Positions 5,347 through 5,468 of a DNA stretch of 5,468 bases are shown piece after piece (position 1 is the stretch's first letter; every line of letters begins with the position of its first letter). Under the pieces are notes generated by a model. The model was given only the letters and a program-made list of their open reading frames with translations. It had not been told where the DNA came from and searched no databases. Both the position numbers and the translations under genes were made by a program. The stretch comes from an uncultured Lachnospiraceae bacterium (GTDB lineage: Bacteria > Bacillota > Clostridia > Lachnospirales > Lachnospiraceae), in NCBI GenBank assembly GCA_910577115.1, contig CAJTMC010000109.1, forward strand, positions 1-5,468. The letters run 5' to 3'.

Positions 5347-5468
5347 TTACAACCTGTTCCCCATTTCCCTTTCGTAAAATTCTTCCAGATACCCTGCCAC
5401 AGCTTCCGCCATATCCCCCTGCTCTTTACAAAGCCCTTCCACAGTCACAGCGAGCGTATCCTCCATCA
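5347..5468 (-). CDS. C-terminal end of an unidentified protein running off the right edge
   Basis: The minus-strand frame enters at the right edge, is open to the TAA at 5347-5349, and gives 39 residues from the ATG at 5466. The peptide contains LCKEQGDMAEAVAGYLEEF, rich in Ala and Glu and probably helical. I do not recognise it. The ATG lies 2 nt from the edge, so it cannot be told whether this is the tail of a longer protein (more likely) or a very small gene. It is co-oriented with the SpoVG-family gene, 262 nt upstream of it, and less AT-rich than the middle operon. Confidence 0.5.
   Translation of the reverse strand, partial: MEDTLAVTVEGLCKEQGDMAEAVAGYLEEFYEREMGNRL

Noticed and set aside
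1..5468. CRISPR arrays, tRNA, rRNA and known riboswitches
   Set aside because: No regularly spaced repeats, cloverleaf-like segments or conserved riboswitch cores were seen on either strand.

Overview
The window most resembles DNA from a low-G+C gut-type Firmicute (Clostridia/Lachnospiraceae-like). This rests on the AT-rich genes, the strong AGGAG-type ribosome sites, the TTG start and the kinds of proteins encoded. It is accessory DNA rather than a housekeeping locus: an insertion sequence lies on the left, a block of five co-oriented genes is in the middle, and a SpoVG-family gene of the kind often carried on conjugative elements is on the right.

Region 1-1415 is the right-hand part of an IS1380-family insertion sequence. 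Its transposase is on the + strand and is cut by the left window edge. A roughly 170-nt tail with hairpins follows, ending in a probable terminal inverted repeat at 1415. By eye it is clearly more G+C-rich than the DNA beside it.

Region 1416-4412 is a minus-strand gene block. In transcription order it holds an HD-domain phosphohydrolase (with an apparent 1-nt frameshift near its start), a DinB-like four-helix metal protein, a nitrilase-superfamily amidohydrolase, a small single-pass membrane protein, and the first 158 codons or so of an ABC exporter. The exporter is cut by the IS end, which supplies its stop codon. Spacing is tight: a 31-32 nt overlap, gaps of about 50 nt, and a 1-nt gap before the exporter. 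This suggests one operon, perhaps making, modifying and exporting a small molecule or peptide; that function is inference. In this copy both the first and last genes look damaged, so the pathway may be inactive.

Region 4413-4742 is an AT-rich intergenic stretch. It holds the leader of the operon, a 10-bp perfect inverted repeat, a possible extended -10 promoter, and a good intrinsic terminator for the gene to its right. Region 4743-5084 is that gene, a SpoVG-family protein on the minus strand. Beyond it lie about 260 nt without a convincing gene, and then the C-terminal end (or a 39-codon short form) of another minus-strand gene running off the right edge.
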